From contig JAZGUH010000105.1 of NCBI GenBank assembly GCA_037893225.1, forward strand, positions 1,488,001-1,552,000: a stretch of DNA of 64,000 nucleotides, given 5' to 3'. Positions 22,647-33,649 of the stretch are shown here, one piece after another (position 1 is the first letter of the stretch; every line of letters starts with the position of its first letter). The position numbers and the translations under genes are program-made. The notes beneath the pieces were generated by a model, which saw nothing but the letters and a program-made list of their open reading frames with translations, did not search any database and was not told where the DNA came from. Source of the stretch: Hippasteria phrygiana. Lineage: Eukaryota > Echinodermata > Asteroidea > Valvatida > Goniasteridae.

Positions 22647-23671
22647 AACCCTGCCAGACCCAGCACAGTGCATTAATGTGCTGACAGCTCCACTTTGCTG
22701 GACTCTGCACACAAGTCAATGTGACTGCGTTTACACTAGATCCAGCAAAGGTGAATCAGGATTTGCAGGGTAATAAAACCACGGGGAAGCTTAACCGCAA
22801 ATAAACTGTGCCGCGTTTAAACTAGATCCACCATTTACAGCGGAAGGAAGGACATTGAGTGTGCGCAATAGCCGACCTTACGGTCATTTTTTCGCGCTAC
22901 TAAAAACATAACGTACGGACATATTTGTCGTTCGTTTTATATTTTGTTGCATCATTTGTCGTTTTTCAACGTGAAACGACAGCTGAAAACAACTAATCTT
23001 TTGACCACTTTTCAGCTTGTTATTCGGACATAAAGTGCCGAAATACGTGTAAATCGCACCAGGAATATCATAGACTGAACGTAGGGGCAAATCAACGAAC
23101 CAACAATGACCTATAATATATTTAAACAGGCTGTATAATATTTTGGAATTAGGAACTCCCCAGATGACGAAGTCACGCACGTGAAGGAGAGAGAATGACA
23201 CGATGTAGACGTACCAACCATGCATTTGCAGTGTACGTGAACCACGTGGGAACCAGCGCAGCGTACGCGTCTCCACATAAGTAAATATTTTTCGCGGACT
23301 TGCGAGCTTCCCACAATCTACTGCATCATGTATACTTGGATGTGGTTGTGTCAAATTGCGGGGTCTGATCCACCAATTGCGGGGTCTGATCCACCAATTG
23401 CGGGGTCTGATCCACCAATTGCGGGGTCTGATCCACCAATTGCGGGGTCTGATCCACCAATTGCGGGGTCTGATCCACCAATTGCGGATCAAATCTCTCT
23501 AGAAAGGGGGATTGAGAAAGGTGGATGAGATCCGGATCAGACCCCGATCCACCTCGCGTTTACACTTGCGGTCGACGGGTGGCCGATCCCCCTTTTAATC
23601 CAATTGCCGGATCTAGTGTAAACGCGGTGACAATGTACATGTGTATCTAATCTGATGTGTCTGGCAGGGTT
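22647..23671. mobile_element. AACCCTGCCAGAC-ended element with GTTTACACTAGATCC repeats
   Basis: The outer inverted ends AACCCTGCCAGAC / GTCTGGCAGGGTT enclose about 1 kb. The subterminal word GCGTTTACACTAGATCC recurs near both ends in both orientations (about 22728, 22812, 23558, 23609). A tandem array lies inside. The target duplication is not clear. Confidence 0.65.
23355..23487. repeat. 21-bp tandem repeat, 6.3 copies
   Basis: The unit ATTGCGGGGTCTGATCCACC(A) repeats perfectly from 23355. All units are identical, so the expansion is recent. It lies in a transposon-like element. There are no spacers, so it is not a CRISPR array. Confidence 0.95.
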
Positions 23672-23699
23672 CTAGTAAACATGCCCTGGTGGGTTAGGG

Positions 23700-23980
23700 T
23701 TAACCCCTTGAGTACGGTATTTTACGGGAGACATCGGGGTGCCGCGGCGGCTCTGGCAGCCAAGCGAACCGCTACAATGTGTTTGTGCAGTCAAGCGTAG
23801 CATAAATCCAACAATGGATTGAAACTGCACAAACAGCGGCCAATGGCGTCATCCGGCCTGGTGGCACTGTTTAATCCAACAATGGATTGAAACTGCACAG
23901 ACAGCGGCCAATGGCGTCATGCGGCCTGGTGGCACTGTTCTTTTTGCGCCATATGGCGTCATCCGTACGCAAGGGGTTAA
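23700..23980. mobile_element. TTAACCCCTTG MITE, copy d
   Basis: A complete copy from TTAACCCCTTGAGTACGG to CCGTACGCAAGGGGTTAA. The core ATCCAACAATGGATTGAAAC plus GGCGTCATCCGGCCTGGTGG is duplicated in tandem within this copy. Confidence 0.9.
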
Positions 23981-23999
23981 GTAAGGCTGGAATTCGATA

Positions 24000-24878
24000 T
24001 TCAACCACTTACAGCTGTAACTGCTGCAAAATCAGTTTAGTTTTTGGTGAGAAGATGGAATTTGTGTCGGGGATGATGTAAATTACAAGACAGATTTTGT
24101 CCCCTTCCTGACAGTGTATTAAGCGCCGTACATGTACATTGTACACGTGTGGATGCTTGTACACTGTACTTTCTGAGAGCATGGAGGAAGAAAGCCTGTG
24201 GGAAATACACATGTAGACCATATGTGGTGCTCTCAATAGAGAACAGTCTCTCACCACAAAAATTAATTTCTAGATTTACAAATTATGTACATGTATGTAC
24301 CATTTGAAAGAACACATCATGAGCTTTGAAATGATGACAGAATTATTAAAATCTAAGCAGTATTGAAAAAGTTATGATCATTTTAGTTTTATGGGTAGAT
24401 CCAGCACTATTGTAGAAATAAAGCGATAAAGTTAGGGGGAAGCCTTGATATCTCCTAAAAGTGTCTCTCATTGGTTTATTTGTGAAAATATCGGTCAGAT
24501 CGGCCAATCAATGAAGAGCTCCGATCACACGCTTTAAATTGATACCAAGTTTGAGTATGTATGTGATTACATACATTCTAAATGGCGATGTATGTACATG
24601 TACAGTATATGTACACGAATCAAAAAATAACATCTTATGAAGAAAACTAAACATCATTGTACATTTTGTAGCTTATTAAAATCTCTTTTTTAAACATTTT
24701 ATTGTACTAAAATTAAAAAAACTAAAGCACAGTATGATTTTATTTTACATAAATTAGCATTTTAAGCAATAAAACGAAAATGCGACTTTGACTGGTCTCT
24801 TGTAAGAATGGCATGCACGTTTTGTCATTTGATTGACTGTGCCATTAAGATAATTTAGTAATTTACTCCAACTGTACA
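24000..24878. other. no gene; repeat fragments only
   Basis: A short stretch at 24040-24110 (AGAAGATGGAATTTGTGTCG and onward) resembles the hairpin repeat at 30750-30906. The rest is AT-rich with ACATGT runs near 24130, 24290 and 24595. Confidence 0.5.
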
Positions 24879-25050
24879 TTAACCCTAACCCACTAGGCCC
24901 TTTTGGCTAGGAACCTTCCTCAATCCTTCAAAATCCTCCAATTGCTCCCCCAAAAAAGTTGCATTCACCCTCAATCCTCCAAATTCCTCTAAAATTTAGG
25001 ACTTGTGTTCTGATGCATGTTCCCCATTTCCTCAATCCTTCAAAATCAAC
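24879..25050. repeat. CCTAACC-ended element, decayed copy 2
   Basis: The left end TTAACCCTAACCCAC is followed by irregular CCTCAATCCTTCAAAATCC units. The right terminus is not recognisable. Confidence 0.6.
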
Positions 25051-25938
25051 CAGTGTACAAAACCTATGAAGTTTTTCCCCAAAAGTTAAAGTACATACTT
25101 GTGGGTAGATCTTTTAATATGGGGTCCAAATGTGTGACATAAGGGTCAAAATTTCAAAAAGGTCAAGAGTCAACCAAAATGTATTGACAGGTAATTGATA
25201 ATGAACACATTCAATAAATCAAAGCATTTTTTCATTTGAGTGACTTCCTCCGCTGTGGCACCTCATTGACTACAGTTATGTGGCAAAGTATTTCACGTGT
25301 AACGGAGAAACCACTTTTAAAACTATAGTGCATTTTACCAATTGTATGATGGTTTATTTTTTCAACTGTTGTCATCTTTTGGTGGGTCAGTTACCACAAT
25401 TTCTTAACATAACAAGTTCATTATAAATTTAGTTTCAGGTTAAAAAAAACTGAACCTTCAGTTTTCAATTCATTTATAAAATCAAGCAGTTGAGGTGTGC
25501 GCTACACAAAATTTGGATTTTTCAAGAACCAAGCGAGTGAAATAATAAATATGTGAAATATTTGATGTATGAAAGTAGTTAAGATTGTGTATCTTTCACT
25601 AGGACATTTGGAAGTACTGAAATGTACTCAGAGGAGCCTGTATAGATGATTTCACGTGTAACAGAGAAACCGGTGTCTCTGTTACACGTGAAATAATCCA
25701 CGTCAGTGTTTACAACTCCTTCCTGTTGGTTGTAAAATACAGCACAATGGTTCCTCTGAGACAACTACACTTGCATATACAGGTACAGTGAAAAGGACAT
25801 GTACATTTGTGTACATGTACATGTATGCAGCTATTTGCACATTAGAGGCGGCTGTCACTGAACTGAATGGTTCTTTAAAAAAAATAAGTTAATACGTAGG
25901 CTATAAGAAAAAAAAATATGTGGAGAGGGACATGTACA

Positions 25939-25957
25939 CACCCCCCCCCCCCCCCCC
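25939..25957. repeat. poly(C)/poly(A) tract
   Basis: A run of about 18 cytosines is followed by adenines. Its length is uncertain in assemblies. Confidence 0.8.
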
Positions 25958-26073
25958 AAAAAAAATAAGCCTTAATTAATTAATTAAAAATTCCACGTTC
26001 TCAAACAAAAAAATCCACAAAAAGCTTCCCTGGTTGATCCAGTCACACTGGTAAACGTAGATCAGCCTTGTGG

Positions 26074-26270
26074 AAAGAGTTCCATATCCGGCCATCAAGT
26101 CTAACTGTTATTAATGGCGGGCCATGACAGAAAAAGTTAAAGTATTTTTAAAGAATAAGTTGAAATTGTTTTCCCTCCTATATTCTTTTTTTTTTATCAG
26201 GTTTACCCTTTCTGGTAGTTATTAAGTTATTTTAAGGGAAAATAAGTGATGGCCGGATATGTAACTCTTT
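26074..26270. mobile_element. ~195-bp MITE with ATCCGGCCATCA ends
   Basis: AAAGAGTTCCATATCCGGCC at the left matches, inverted, GGCCGGATATGTAACTCTTT at the right. The interior is AT-rich and non-coding. Confidence 0.7.
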
Positions 26271-27759
26271 CACATTTTTTTTAATTTGCATAGTTTGCAT
26301 CATTCCAAAATTTATTCCGAAATTAATAAAATTGAAAATAGGGTTGCTCCAGTCACAAAAGTCATTTTGGAATTGTACAAACTATTTAAGAACTTTAAAA
26401 AATGTAGGTGTTCTAGCTTCTAGAGGTGTCCAAAACTACACGATTACACAGTTGTGCAGCGATCGCCACATCAACTGTGCGTGCATCGGTCGCGACCCCA
26501 TAAAAACAACACGGGTTCACAACGTCACGAGAGACTAGTCTCTCCGTTACATTGTTATTTTGTAAATTGTATACGAAGTGCAATCAATTTGAGTTACAAA
26601 TGGCACGTACAATGACTTGAAACAAAGTTGCAAGTACGTTGCAATTCTAAGTGCAAAATGTTATGCATAATCAGTACGTTTTAGTGAGATATACAGGCAG
26701 CGAGAAAAAACACCTGTCCAAACACGATACATCGTATCGCGAGAGGCGAGACACACTCGACTCGTCTTGAACGATTTCCACACACATTTCATCCAGACAG
26801 ATACCCCAAAGGTTCCTTTCGAAAGCCAACATTGTCTACAATATTCACTGGATTTTTTGGCTATAATTGTTCGTGTATATAGTGGGATGATTTCGCAGTT
26901 TTACCTTGTACAACTTACAAATTAGCACACACAACGTAACAATGTTAACAGCGTAACATGGCAGAGTCGAAAACATTTGTCGTAAATTTAGAACGCGAAA
27001 AAATGGCTGCAACTCGCACGCTGCAATAATCACCTGATGAATCACGTGATCTTTCATCCGGGACATTGAATCGTTGCGCTCGCTTCGCGTATACTTTTTA
27101 TGTGGACTTCATTTCGCACAACGTAACTATTTCGTGAGAAACCAAAATACTCTACGGTGCATATAAACTGCGATATCTTTGCAGATGTTTTGGATTTGAG
27201 ATAAATAGGGGTCCCAGGTATTTGCTATTAGTTGTTTGGAGTTGAATTTTATGTACTTCGTTTTCTCTTAGAACGGTTTTTACTTTTTTTCTCGTCATGA
27301 AATGAACTTTCACAACGTAACAATCCGAGTAACGAAAAGTTACGATGTGCTACCGGGAATCAACTTCACCTGCATCCTAAACCAGGACGCTCAAAGTTTG
27401 AAATTGCACTCACTATTGTGAGTTGGCTTACTTCTGATAATTTAAATAAAAAATAATCGATGTGTGTACTTTTATTCAACCGGGAAGGTATCTTAAAGGA
27501 GGCAAGTTTTAATGTCACACAGTGTACCTAAAAAATAAGGAGATTCCATAACATTTTTGGGTCAAAATGTACATTTTTATTCAACATTTCATTTTGCAAC
27601 AAATATGAATATTTTCACTGTTTATTGATTAATGATAATAAATGAAATTTATGTTGGTAAATATTATCACTCATGTTGAATCATGGTCATTTCATATTCA
27701 TCACATCGAATTCCTCATTGGTACCCGCATAAAAAGAAACACCCGTGTATAAACAATAG

Positions 27760-28124
27760 GAAAATGTATATGGTGGGTGATGCTGTACTAAATCACCATT
27801 TCTCCTCAATCCTCGAAAATCAACCGGTACTAAAATCACCATTTCTCCTCAATCCTCGAAAATCAACCGGTACTAAATCACCATTTCTCCTCAATCCTCC
27901 AAAATCAACCGGTACTAAATCACCATTTCTCCTCAATCCTCCAAAATCAACCGGTACAAAATCACCATTTCTCCTCAATCCTCCAAAATCAACCGGTACT
28001 AAATCACCATTTCTCCTCAATCCTCCAAAATCAACCGGTACTAAATCACCATTTCTCCTCAATCCTCCAAAATCCTCCAAAACCGCATAGAGGATTTTGG
28101 AGGACTGAGGGGGGTTAGGGTTAA
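27760..28124. mobile_element. CCTAACC-ended element with 42-bp minisatellite, copy 3
   Basis: About seven units of 41-43 bp (ACTAAATCACCATTTCTCC then TCAATCCTCCAAAATCAACC) run from about 27787 to 28080. The element closes with GGGGGTTAGGGTTAA at 28124. That TTAA is also the left border of the next element. Confidence 0.8.
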
Positions 28125-29071
28125 GCTTGTGCGGTTTTAGATTAAACCAAAACCGAAAAAACCGCCCAAGTTTGACTCGGTTTAACCGGTTTACCGACCT
28201 TGAAAACAAAGGGCGCCGCCATCTTGTCGCCGCTGGCTTCGAGCTCACGTCGAGCGCGCGGAAACACCAGATGCGTTCCCCTCCCGCGAACGACGCGAAC
28301 GCCCACCACTCTTGTCGATCCTAAAAATTATTTCTTCGCGAAGCTAGCCATCGTTCGCGTGACTAGGAACGCAGCGCTGGCTTCCGTAATCACAAACTTT
28401 TGTCACGCTAATAGTGGTACATGCGGAGCGGAACCAACGAAACTGACGATCCCTGCGACCAGCAGACACGTGCAAAATTGAACGTATTACACATGTGAGG
28501 GAATTCCCCTGCATGTGCAATACGAGAATCAGATTCGCCAAGTCGAAGCAGCTTATTTGGTTCAATTGGCTGTTTGTCAATTTTCGTGACGCGTTTAATA
28601 CATGATGTACGTGAACGATATGAGTGTTTCCAATAGTGTACTAGGTCGAAGTCTAATGAGATTTGTGACGTAGACCGTAGACGCGCACAAGCTCGTGAGT
28701 ATAGTATAGTAAATCCGGGGATGTTCGTTTCCGCCGGCCGGCCAGCCCGCCGTGCATGCAGCGCGTATGTGGTGTGTGGTGTGCATGTGCAGGCAAGCGC
28801 TTGTGATGCGTGAAATTAATAAGCCTCACGATTCGGGAAATGTCATTTGCGCCTAAGACAAAGACTGTTCAGTGTTCTTCAGACAAGTACGGTAATCTTT
28901 TCTTTGTGGTTTTGGAAGTATTGTTTGACATTTGTTTCACTCTAATTTTCTGAAATGAATGAAATATTGTTGCAGACGGTTTTGAGGTTTTTCAAAAATC
29001 AAAACCGGACGTGATTGGTTTAATTATAAAACCGGGAAAAAATGGTTTACCGGTAAACCGCACAAGCTTAA
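28121..29071. mobile_element. TTAA-flanked 0.95-kb element with CGGTTT ends
   Basis: The ends TTAAGCTTGTGCGGTTT and AAACCGCACAAGCTTAA are inverted repeats including TTAA at 28121-28124 and 29068-29071. The subterminal sequence is rich in AAACCGG words. GC-rich interior sequence around 28200-28480 shows no recognisable protein. Confidence 0.8.
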
Positions 29072-30070
29072 TGTACATTGTACACATGAACTAAACGCCA
29101 ACAACAAATATTTGATTATTGTGTACTACATACATGTAGGAACTGAGAGCTTTCACTTGATATTTATTTTTTATTTTTTTTTCATGGAAGTGGCGTTTAG
29201 CGGCTTTTGCGCCTGAAGTCTTATACATGTACACATGTCATGCATGTGTGTACTGTACAAGATCCCACAGTACAATGTATGTGTAATGTACATGTACATG
29301 TACCTACATGTACATGTACATGTATGTAGGTACAGTACATGTACTTGTACATGTTTTGTAGAATTATGGGACATCCTTGATTACAATCTGTACATCCTCT
29401 TTCATTTGTCTTTATCTGTTTACAGTACATGTACATGTACATGTACATGTACCATACATAATCATGATGCTCCAGTACATGTACATGTACATGTGTATAT
29501 TTATAGTGCACTTCTGTACATGTACAATGTACATGTACATGTAGTCCTCACTTTTGAGATATTGGGTACTGTATTTCATTATGGTGCGTAATTCTCGGCT
29601 ACAAATGTACATGTATTTGAAAATCCCAAAGAAATTTACCAACAAGTGGGTGGTTTTAAATGGCCGATAACACCAACCAGTTTTAAACACTTTTCCGGTG
29701 TCACACGAAATTTAGAGTCCTACGAAATCTGGTCCATTTTATTCTTTGATTGAACTCTCGAGCGACCAGTCTCTTTCCTATTAATGCAAGCGCAATACTA
29801 CCGATGCGTCCGTATTCAGAGTCCATAATTTCACACTACACCGGCACTGCTGCGTTCTGCACCACCTGGCGAGCGCGTCGCGGTGCTCGTCACGTGCGCG
29901 TCAATTTCCATATAAGGAAATGTTTAGCACTACTCACGCGTTGTACAAACCATTAAATAGCTAAAGGGGTATTTCACAAACCAAGGTAAAAACAAATTGA
30001 ACAAAAATCATTGGAAATTTGTAATTTTCGGAGGTTTTTGCTGAATTATGTCAAAAGGTATTTTATGAAT
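29072..30070. repeat. dense ACATGT microsatellite-like region, otherwise featureless
   Basis: Between 29220 and 29560 the words TACATGTACATG and their variants occur in more than ten runs, interleaved with ordinary sequence. The rest of the stretch up to 30070 shows nothing recognisable. Confidence 0.7.
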
Positions 30071-30222
30071 GGGAATAAATATGTGGTGTGCGCATTTTAA
30101 ACGTACGTTTAAAACCGCCTTGGGGCCTGGACGCTGATAATGACCCGAGCCGTCAAGCGCCCAGTTCCCAAGGCGGTTTTATACACGTACTTTTAAAACC
30201 GGCCCAGCACATATTTATTCCC
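30071..30222. repeat. imperfect hairpin upstream of the CBL SH2 exon
   Basis: GGGAATAAATATGTGG and AACCGCCTTGGG at the left pair with CCCAAGGCGGTT and CACATATTTATTCCC at the right, giving arms of about 55 bases. It is MITE-like and lies about 100 bases before the exon at 30329. Confidence 0.7.
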
Positions 30223-30328
30223 TTATTTACATTCGGTACTTGAAGCTTTATTTTGTTTGTACATTGTGCACATTGCACTTTGGATTTTTTTTTTTACAAA
30301 TCAAACCGTTTCTCTGTCTCTATTTCAG

Positions 30329-30466
30329 TTACATCTTCAGACTGAGCTGCACCCGTTTGGGCCAGTGGGCCATCGGCTACGTCACTCAGGACGGCAATAT
30401 CTTACAAACCATCCCCCAGAACAAGTCGCTGTGCGAAGCGCTCATCGATGGCAATAGGGAAGGATT
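30329..30466 (+). CDS. CBL: CBL exon: SH2-like phosphotyrosine-binding core
   Basis: The exon encodes about 46 residues from [19 protein letters not shown] to DGNREG. The arginine in FRLS is the phosphotyrosine-contacting residue of the CBL SH2-like domain (R294 in human numbering). The glycine in WAIG corresponds to G306, whose loss abolishes substrate binding in known CBL alleles. Both are intact, so the domain should be able to bind phosphotyrosine. The acceptor is a pyrimidine tract ending TTTCAG. The donor is GTAAGT, a perfect consensus. The exon starts with the third base of a serine codon and ends after two bases of a phenylalanine codon. The preceding intron is about 25.9 kb. Confidence 0.96.
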
Positions 30467-30774
30467 GTAAGTTTCTTCCTCAGAGAAGCGTGCATCTGAA
30501 TCTTCAGGTGCCCAGGTATCACATCAGTGAAAACTGGACATCTTGACCAGCATTATCGTTACAGTGGTACTGTCAAATCTCCCTTTATGGTGCTATGGTT
30601 ACAATTAGCCCAGGTCGAGATTTTTGAAAAAGTGACATGATGAGTAGAAGCTGGTAACAAAGCCCTCTTACCTAATTTGAGGGTGTTCAGTTCGAAAAGT
30701 TTGTTACCAACCTCATTTTGTAGCTCTTTACCGAATAACAAAGATTTAGGTGTGAAGATGGAATTCTTTTTTTT

Positions 30775-30906
30775 TGCGTCGGGGATGATGATGTCAATTA
30801 GAACAGATTTTTCTCTTTTTGCCCTACCCTGACGTAATATGTCGGGATATGGCAAAAAAAGAGAAAAATCTCTGTTCTCATTGACATCATCATCCCCGAC
30901 GCAAAA
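30775..30906. repeat. hairpin with ~62-bp arms
   Basis: The two halves meet near 30838 and are nearly perfect complements. They contain GTCGGGGATGATGATG and CATCATCATCCCCGAC, and ACAGATTTTTCTCTTTT with its complement. A third partial copy is at 31115-31160 and a decayed one near 24040. Confidence 0.8.
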
Positions 30907-30977
30907 AATCCATCTTCATATTGATGACGCGGTACCCGCTGTTGCATTAGATTTGAATCGGCCAGCCGACCCCGGCA

Positions 30978-31050
30978 AGCTCGGTGGTCGAGTGGTTAAG
31001 ACGTCTGCACTAGTAAGCAGGAAGTCATTGGTTCGAATCCCGCCCGAGTA
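30978..31050 (+). repeat. tRNA-like sequence (tRNA-derived SINE head or tRNA pseudogene)
   Basis: A box A-like TGGTCGAGTGG and a perfect box B GGTTCGAATCC (31030-31040) are spaced as in a tRNA. An acceptor stem of about six pairs (AGCTCGG/CCGAGTA), a D stem GTC/GAC and an anticodon stem TCTGC/GCAGG can be drawn. The anticodon loop has eight bases and the T stem is mostly mismatched, so I do not call it a functional tRNA. It lies in repeat DNA. Confidence 0.55.
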
Positions 31051-31160
31051 AGCATGTGAATTGTTTCACACAGGCTCTCGGAAAGCACTGAGTCTACAGT
31101 GCCTTTTTCTTTACGTTGGGATAGGGCAAAAAGAGAAAAATCTCTGTTCTAATTGAAAGA

Positions 31161-31872
31161 TTTAGATATTAGCAAGATAAAGAGTGACCGTTCTACCATT
31201 TTGCCCAAATCAGTCGGATTCCACTACGCCTTGGCATTAATTTTATGTTGAAAAGAGATACTTTATCCGACTACTAGTCAGCACCCTTGAGCAAGTTCGG
31301 GTGCTGCTGACCTAGTCCTTTTTGTCAATTTGCTATTTAAGAAACGCATGCGTGGTCTGTCCTTCACTCGAACGCATCTAGTCGATCGACTACGTCAAAT
31401 CTAGTTAGTGTGCAGCAACAACAAACTGCAAAGAATGTCGTCTGCTAGTTGTTAACGAAGCAAATGTTTGCATGTCATTTCTATTTTCTATTATTTATTT
31501 CTATTATTTTCTCTACTTAACTTTGGTGCAATAAATAATTCATTATCTTATTGCAAAGAGTTATTATCATTGGACAAAACCAACAAATTATCGTAAACGT
31601 TTGCAAAACTTGCCCAGTTTACCGATCCTCCATCTTGAAACCGTGACGTAACTCGCGAGTGACTAGAGAAACCATGGTCCGGAGCTAGGTTGATCCAGTT
31701 GCACTAGCTAGTCAAACCGCGCAGCGTTCGGGTGACATCTAGATTGACTATGGTTAAGTCTAGTCATTCTAGTCGCCCAACCGAACTTGCTCCTTGCTGT
31801 ATCTCCTACACAGGATGCCTGACCAAAGTGTTGACCTACCTGACAAAGAAGTTGCAAATCAAGATACATGTA
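31161..31872. other. no recognisable feature
   Basis: Intron sequence with a short hairpin at about 31268-31310 (CTAGTCAGCACCC and its partner). No protein or clear transposon ends. Confidence 0.45.
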
Positions 31873-32669
31873 CAGGGCTCAAAATTCCCAAAAAAATGTA
31901 CTTGCGCTTTGCGCAAGTTGGCATTTGAAACAACTTGCGCTAACAAAATTTAACTTGCACTCATTTTTGTAATTCAAATTTCAATGTATGTATGACATAT
32001 GAAATAAAGGCAAAGCTTCGGATGCCGGCCGCTTACTTTTGAAGAAAGAGAGCAGACTTTTCTGCTTCGGTGGTGAACGTTTCATGATGATCGAAAACCC
32101 CAAAATGCAAGAAAAAAATGTCACAAAATATCTCACTTCTCCGTCATTTAAAAGCCGACCAGTGCGCGAAACGATGTCAACAACATTTACGTGTAAAATC
32201 CCCGCTCCACGCAACGCACGCTCACACTCGGTGGTTTCAGTTACATTCAACGACTGACTTGTATGAATGGGAGCGAGGTTACACATCGCCCAGCAGCATG
32301 TCTGGTCCCCAACGCAAGACATGCATAAAAAGGCAATGATGTACATGTACTGTACGTGCAGTCTGCACCGTTCTATGTACATTAACATTGCACGGATTTC
32401 GTTCCGATCTGCATGCAGGGATTGTGCGAGCGCTATGATCATGAGTAGCTGCTGGGCCGGGACAGACAGACAGAAAAGCTACAGTAAAACATGTTTGTTA
32501 AACTTATTGTTTTAATCAAATCATACAGGTTATCATTGTGAAATATCAGTAGACAAAAACCGGTACTTTTCCAACTTGCGCAAAACGCAAGCTTGAGTCG
32601 AGGATAACTTGCGTTCGGTTATTTTTCACTTGCGTTGCGCAAGCACTACAATGGTAATTTCGAGCCCTG
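31873..32669 (-). mobile_element. CAGGG-ended DNA transposon, copy 2
   Basis: It is an inverted copy of 2651-3528 with ends CAGGGCTC / GAGCCCTG and flanks ATGTA / GTGTA (four of five bases match). It is about 80 bp shorter, owing to a deletion after the PIP-box exon. The GCGCAAG-rich subterminal palindromes are present at both ends. Confidence 0.8.
31981..32085 (-). CDS. N-terminal transposon exon with intact PIP-box-like motif
   Basis: The frame from the ATG at 32085 reads MKRSPPKQKSLLSFFKSKRP and ends after 34 codons. QKSLLSFF fits the PCNA-interacting consensus QxxLxxFF and is followed by basic residues, which favour PCNA binding. Several hAT-related transposase families begin with such a basic plus SFF segment. 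The rest of the transposase is absent. A functional product is unlikely; the conservation of the motif is the interesting point. Confidence 0.5.
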   Translation of the reverse strand: MKRSPPKQKSLLSFFKSKRPASEALPLFHMSYIH

Positions 32670-32937
32670 GTGTATCATGGCATTAACCCTTTAACCATCA
32701 ATCGTACACATTTTTAATAATGAATGTTTATGAGTGCAATGGTAAGAATAATTTCATGAGGTGACAGATTGAATGTCGGCGAAGCCGAGTGGAATGGAAC
32801 ATTCAATCTGTCACCGAATGAAATGATTCTTTCCATTGCACAAATGTGAAACATTCATTATTTGTTTTATACAACGCCTGAATAAATCCTGGACAGACTG
32901 CATGCATGGATTTCTTTGTGGACAACGTGCCGTTTAC

Positions 32938-33161
32938 CTTCTCAGTCCCGCATAAAACCGCGGCAAAAAGAGGTCGGCTTCCAGTTCCGAATCAGTTAAA
33001 GCTTTAATTGTTGTTCCTGCGTGTCTTGCAAATTCCACTAATCGTTTGACTGCATATTTCATTTGTCTCTTTGTGTTAGCAGCGTCAGCATCGCCTATGA
33101 GTTCCAATATTCCGTCGTCTGTTAGGAGAACAAACCGCGGTTCGGAAACACCGTCCGCCAT
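32938..33161 (-). CDS. exon resembling Crypton-derived recombinase N-terminal domain
   Basis: From the ATG at 33161 the frame encodes 74 complete codons, from MADGVSEPRFVLLTDDGI to FYAGLR, and stops at a plausible donor AG before GTAAAC. The segment DAANTKRQMKYAVKRLVEF and the closing LFLPRFYAGLRR resemble the SAM-like region found in KCTD1/QRICH1/ZMYM-type proteins of Crypton origin (DUF3504 group). That identification is by pattern only. No catalytic tyrosine-recombinase part is present here. The orientation is antisense to CBL. Confidence 0.45.
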
Positions 33162-33649
33162 TTTGTGTGAATGACAGCCTGGACTGGTTCCCGGTCCCCA
33201 TATGTATATAATATACATTTGATGTTCGAAGGACAATGGAGGGATCGGAAACCAGTCTGTTGTAGCGGCACCAACAGTGACCGTGAAATTAGGGAAGTTA
33301 CATCGCATGCCCCTACTGTGCGATGTAACTTTGCGCCGTGCGATGGGACGAATAATTCAATGCACGTGATCGACGATCCACCAATCGGATGGCGGGTATT
33401 TATTCAGGCGTTGTATAATATACAAATAATGAATGTTAATGAGTGCAATGGTAAGAATAATTTGATGAGGTGACAGATTGAATGTTCCATTCCACGAGGC
33501 AAAAATGGGACATTCCATCTGTCACCGAATGAAATTATTCTTTCCATTGCACGAATGTGAAACATTCATTACTTGTTTTCATACAACAGCTGAATAAATC
33601 CTCGACAGACTGCATGCAGTGGTTTCTTCGTGTACAACGTGCCAGTAAT

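Larger units (their letters stand above)
25103..27547. mobile_element. possible third GGGTC-family element with GTAAC motifs
   Basis: The left boundary GGGTAGATCTTTTAATATGG plus GTGTGACAT resembles other family ends. The right boundary ATGTCACACAGTG to GGAGATTCC is a weaker inverted match. Inside, CACGTGTAACGGAGAAACC, its inverted partner near 25670, and ACAACGTAACAAT words recur (about 26935, 27120, 27310). The boundaries are uncertain and the call is an inference from shared motifs. Confidence 0.3.

Noticed and set aside
23355..23487. CRISPR-like array
   Set aside because: Units are contiguous with no unique spacers, and the context is a eukaryotic transposon.
22884..23492. 202-codon open frame with repeated NWWIRPR
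   Set aside because: The repeat is just the 21-bp DNA tandem array, whose length is a multiple of three and keeps any frame open.
26025..26055. Possible 18S rRNA 5' end (CTGGTTGATCCAG)
   Set aside because: Only about a dozen bases agree with the rRNA start; the following sequence has no rRNA similarity.
27683..28248. Proline/serine repetitive open frames on both strands
   Set aside because: Both arise from the ~42-bp minisatellite, a multiple of three; both strands are open simultaneously.
30978..31050. Functional tRNA gene
   Set aside because: Eight-base anticodon loop and mismatched T stem; listed instead as a tRNA-like repeat.
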